Shown: positions 7,496 to 8,848 of the stretch, in pieces
How the letters are laid out: every line of letters starts with the position of its first letter
How positions within the stretch are numbered: the stretch's first letter is position 1
From: JBFGCT01 sp041581055
GTDB taxonomy: Bacteria; Actinomycetota; Acidimicrobiia; Acidimicrobiales; Ilumatobacteraceae
DNA: 8,848 nucleotides
Direction: 5' to 3'
Assembly (NCBI GenBank): GCA_041581055.1
Contig: JBFGCT010000173.1
Location: forward strand, 1-8,848
Program-made: the position numbers and the translations under genes
The notes under the pieces: model-generated
The model's database searches: none
What the model was told of the DNA's origin: nothing
What the model saw: only the letters and a program-made list of their open reading frames with translations

Positions 7496-8848
7496 TCACG
7501 GGTACGGGCCGACGACGTCGCTCCCGATCGGGTTGCAGGAGGGGTCGGTGAAGTGGTTCCCCCCGAGCGACGTGAGCACCGCCACGAGGGGGTCGCCCTC
7601 GACCTGGCACCCGTAGCTGAGGTTGTTGGCGACGACGCTGTCCTGGAGCGTGACCAGAACGGGCGCTCCGAACGTCGCCACCATGAGGCCGCCAGCGGTG
7701 CCGGATGCGCCGACGTTGTCGACGATCAGCGTGTCGACGATGGCGACGGCGCCGTCGGTGGCGAAGATCCCGCCGCCGTGCCAGCCCGTCGACGTGTTGC
7801 CGCTGATCGTGGAGCCCACGATGTTGGCGTCGCCGAGGGTCCGCAGTCCGCCGGCGACGTCGCCGCCGACGTTCCCGCTGATCGTGCTGTCGGTGATGTT
7901 GAGGGTGCTGTTGAAGAAGCTGTAGACGCCCCCGCCGTTGTGGTTCAGCGACGTGTTGTCGCTCACCGTGCTGTCGGTGAGGTTGAGCGTGGCGCCGTCG
8001 TCGTTGAAGATGCCGCCGCCACCGAAGTTGAAGAGCCCCGGGTTCGGCGGGTTCGGGTCGTTCTCGGTGTTCTCGGTGACCACCACCCGTTCCAGGTCGA
8101 GGACGCCCTGGTTGAGGACGCCACCACCCTGTGGTCCGGCGGCGCCGTCGCGGATGACGAGATCGCTCATCGAGACCGCGTTCCCGGCGAGCACCTGGAC
8201 CACGCGTGACGCGTCGCCCCCGCTGATCGTGACCGGGGCCGCGGCCGAGGCGTCGACGGTGACCGAGCGGTTGACGACCAGTTGGCCCGACGTCAACGTC
8301 AACGTGCCACCGGCGAGGCCGGGGTCGAAGGTGATCGTGCCGCCGTCGGCGATCAGCGCCAACGCCTCGCGCAGCGAGCCGGGCCCGCTGTCGTCCAGGT
8401 TGGTCACGACCAGCGCCGTCGGCGGCGGGAAGGGAACCCGACGGACGAGGTCGACCCGGGCCTCGCCGCTGGCGGTGCCGCTCGGGAACCCGAGGCTGTA
8501 GCCCCAGACCTCGTCGAGGCCGAGACCGTCGTCGGGCGCGCCGGCCGGCTGGTCGGCGCTGCGGGCGAAGTCGCCCACCGGGATCGACACCTCGGTCCAG
8601 CCCGCGACGTCGTCGGTGAACGACGCGTCGAACCGCTCTGCGGTGTCGGGGCCCTGGTACACCCGCACATAATCTATCAGGTACTCCTGCGGGTACAGGT
8701 TACCTGGATCGACCGGCCCGCCAAAGTTGCCGCCGATGGCGAAGTTGAGCAGCAGGAAGAACGGCTTGTCGAACACCCACGGGCCGGGCACGTCGGACGG
8801 CTCGGTCTGGTGGTACTGGATGCCGTCGACGTACCAGGTGATCAGGTC
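7496..8848 (-). CDS. Multidomain glycoside hydrolase family 16 protein with C-terminal beta-helix, 5' end missing
   Basis: The C-terminal 450 residues of a probably secreted protein; the N-terminus, signal peptide and GH16 catalytic ExDxE motif lie beyond the right edge. Visible residues 1-65 are the end of a GH16 jelly-roll: ITWYVDGIQYHQ (3-14), WVFDKPFFLLLNFAIGGNFG (24-43) and PQEYLIDYVRVYQ (53-65). GH16 enzymes cut beta-glucans such as laminarin, or agar and carrageenan-type galactans. Residues about 68-137 look like the second half of a CBM11/CIA30-like domain: DDVAGWTEVSIPVGDFARSA, then GAPDDGLGLDEVWGYSLGFP. From about 146 a right-handed beta-helix of the CSLREA/Pmp-like type begins with LVVTNLDDSGPGSLREALAL. 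It contains coils such as LNLTDSTVSDN (288-298), LNITDSTISGN (316-326) and IVGSTISGNTS (342-352), with GGG-rich turns. It ends abruptly at SDVVGPYP, with no sorting signal or membrane anchor. The frame is open to position 8848. The GH16 and helix calls are firm; the middle domain is less so. Confidence 0.9.
   Translation of the reverse strand, partial: DLITWYVDGIQYHQTEPSDVPGPWVFDKPFFLLLNFAIGGNFGGPVDPGNLYPQEYLIDYVRVYQGPDTAERFDASFTDDVAGWTEVSIPVGDFARSADQPAGAPDDGLGLDEVWGYSLGFPSGTASGEARVDLVRRVPFPPPTALVVTNLDDSGPGSLREALALIADGGTITFDPGLAGGTLTLTSGQLVVNRSVTVDASAAAPVTISGGDASRVVQVLAGNAVSMSDLVIRDGAAGPQGGGVLNQGVLDLERVVVTENTENDPNPPNPGLFNFGGGGIFNDDGATLNLTDSTVSDNTSLNHNGGGVYSFFNSTLNITDSTISGNVGGDVAGGLRTLGDANIVGSTISGNTSTGWHGGGIFATDGAVAIVDTLIVDNVGASGTAGGLMVATFGAPVLVTLQDSVVANNLSYGCQVEGDPLVAVLTSLGGNHFTDPSCNPIGSDVVGPYP
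7802..7992 (-). repeat. Diverged coil repeats of the beta-helix, visible in DNA
   Basis: Related units beginning near 7802, 7877 and 7961 encode the S-T-I/V-S-x-N coils. The clearest DNA copy is GTGCTGTCGGTGA followed by a GTTGAG-containing stretch, at about 7884-7909 and again at about 7968-7992 on the plus strand as written. Spacings of 75 and 84 bases are whole codons (25 and 28 residues), as expected for one turn of a right-handed beta-helix. Confidence 0.6.

Noticed and set aside
7430..7500. Possible frameshift that would extend the GH16/beta-helix protein
   Set aside because: One alternative frame adds about 24 codons but does not contain the expected DPLLGPL/DNGGPT-type tail; the other stops almost at once.

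Overview
The window is high-GC DNA, densely packed with genes and strongly biased to G or C at third codon positions. It has GTG and TTG start candidates and stop/start overlaps inside operons. This fits an actinobacterium. The NodI/NodJ-like exporter and the GH16 plus CSLREA-type beta-helix architecture would suit an Acidimicrobiia (Ilumatobacter-like) genome, but that placement is inference from protein style, not from a marker gene. No rRNA, tRNA, CRISPR array, insertion sequence or integrase is visible.

Layout. (1) Positions 1-3338, minus strand: a two-gene MacB/LolCDE-type ABC transporter. The ATPase (3338-2634) is followed by a large FtsX-family permease (2634 to beyond position 1) that is cut by the left edge after 878 codons. 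(2) Positions 3339-3587: a 249-base divergent intergenic region. (3) Positions 3588-4849, plus strand: two small soluble proteins. One is a TusA-like/DsrE2-like fusion whose TusA half lacks the usual Cys-Pro motif. The other is a YccU-type CoA-binding protein. (4) Positions 4850-4880: a 31-base convergent gap with no clear terminator. (5) Positions 4881-7422, minus strand: a compact NodIJ/DrrAB-type ABC exporter with one ATPase and two different ABC-2 permeases, all three overlapping. (6) Positions 7423-7495: a short gap. (7) Positions 7496-8848, minus strand: the C-terminal part of a secreted-type multidomain protein that runs off the right edge. It carries the end of a GH16 glycoside hydrolase, about half of a CBM11/CIA30-like domain, and a right-handed beta-helix of the CSLREA/Pmp-like kind.

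How the genes may work together. Each ABC operon encodes a complete or nearly complete transporter. The first is of the type that moves lipids, lipoproteins or peptides by a mechanotransmission mechanism. The second is an exporter of a small molecule or glycan, with two permeases probably forming a heterodimer. The two plus-strand genes between them are plausibly a sulfur-handling pair, with a persulfide-carrier-like protein beside a CoA-binding protein. The GH16 protein is probably extracellular and acts on beta-glucan or galactan. It lies 73 bases upstream of the exporter ATPase on the same strand, but co-function is unproven.

Nothing here is a clearly new system. The best leads are the Cys-less TusA/DsrE2 fusion with its CoA-binding neighbour, and the unusual GH16/half-CBM/beta-helix chimera with a shortened C-terminus.
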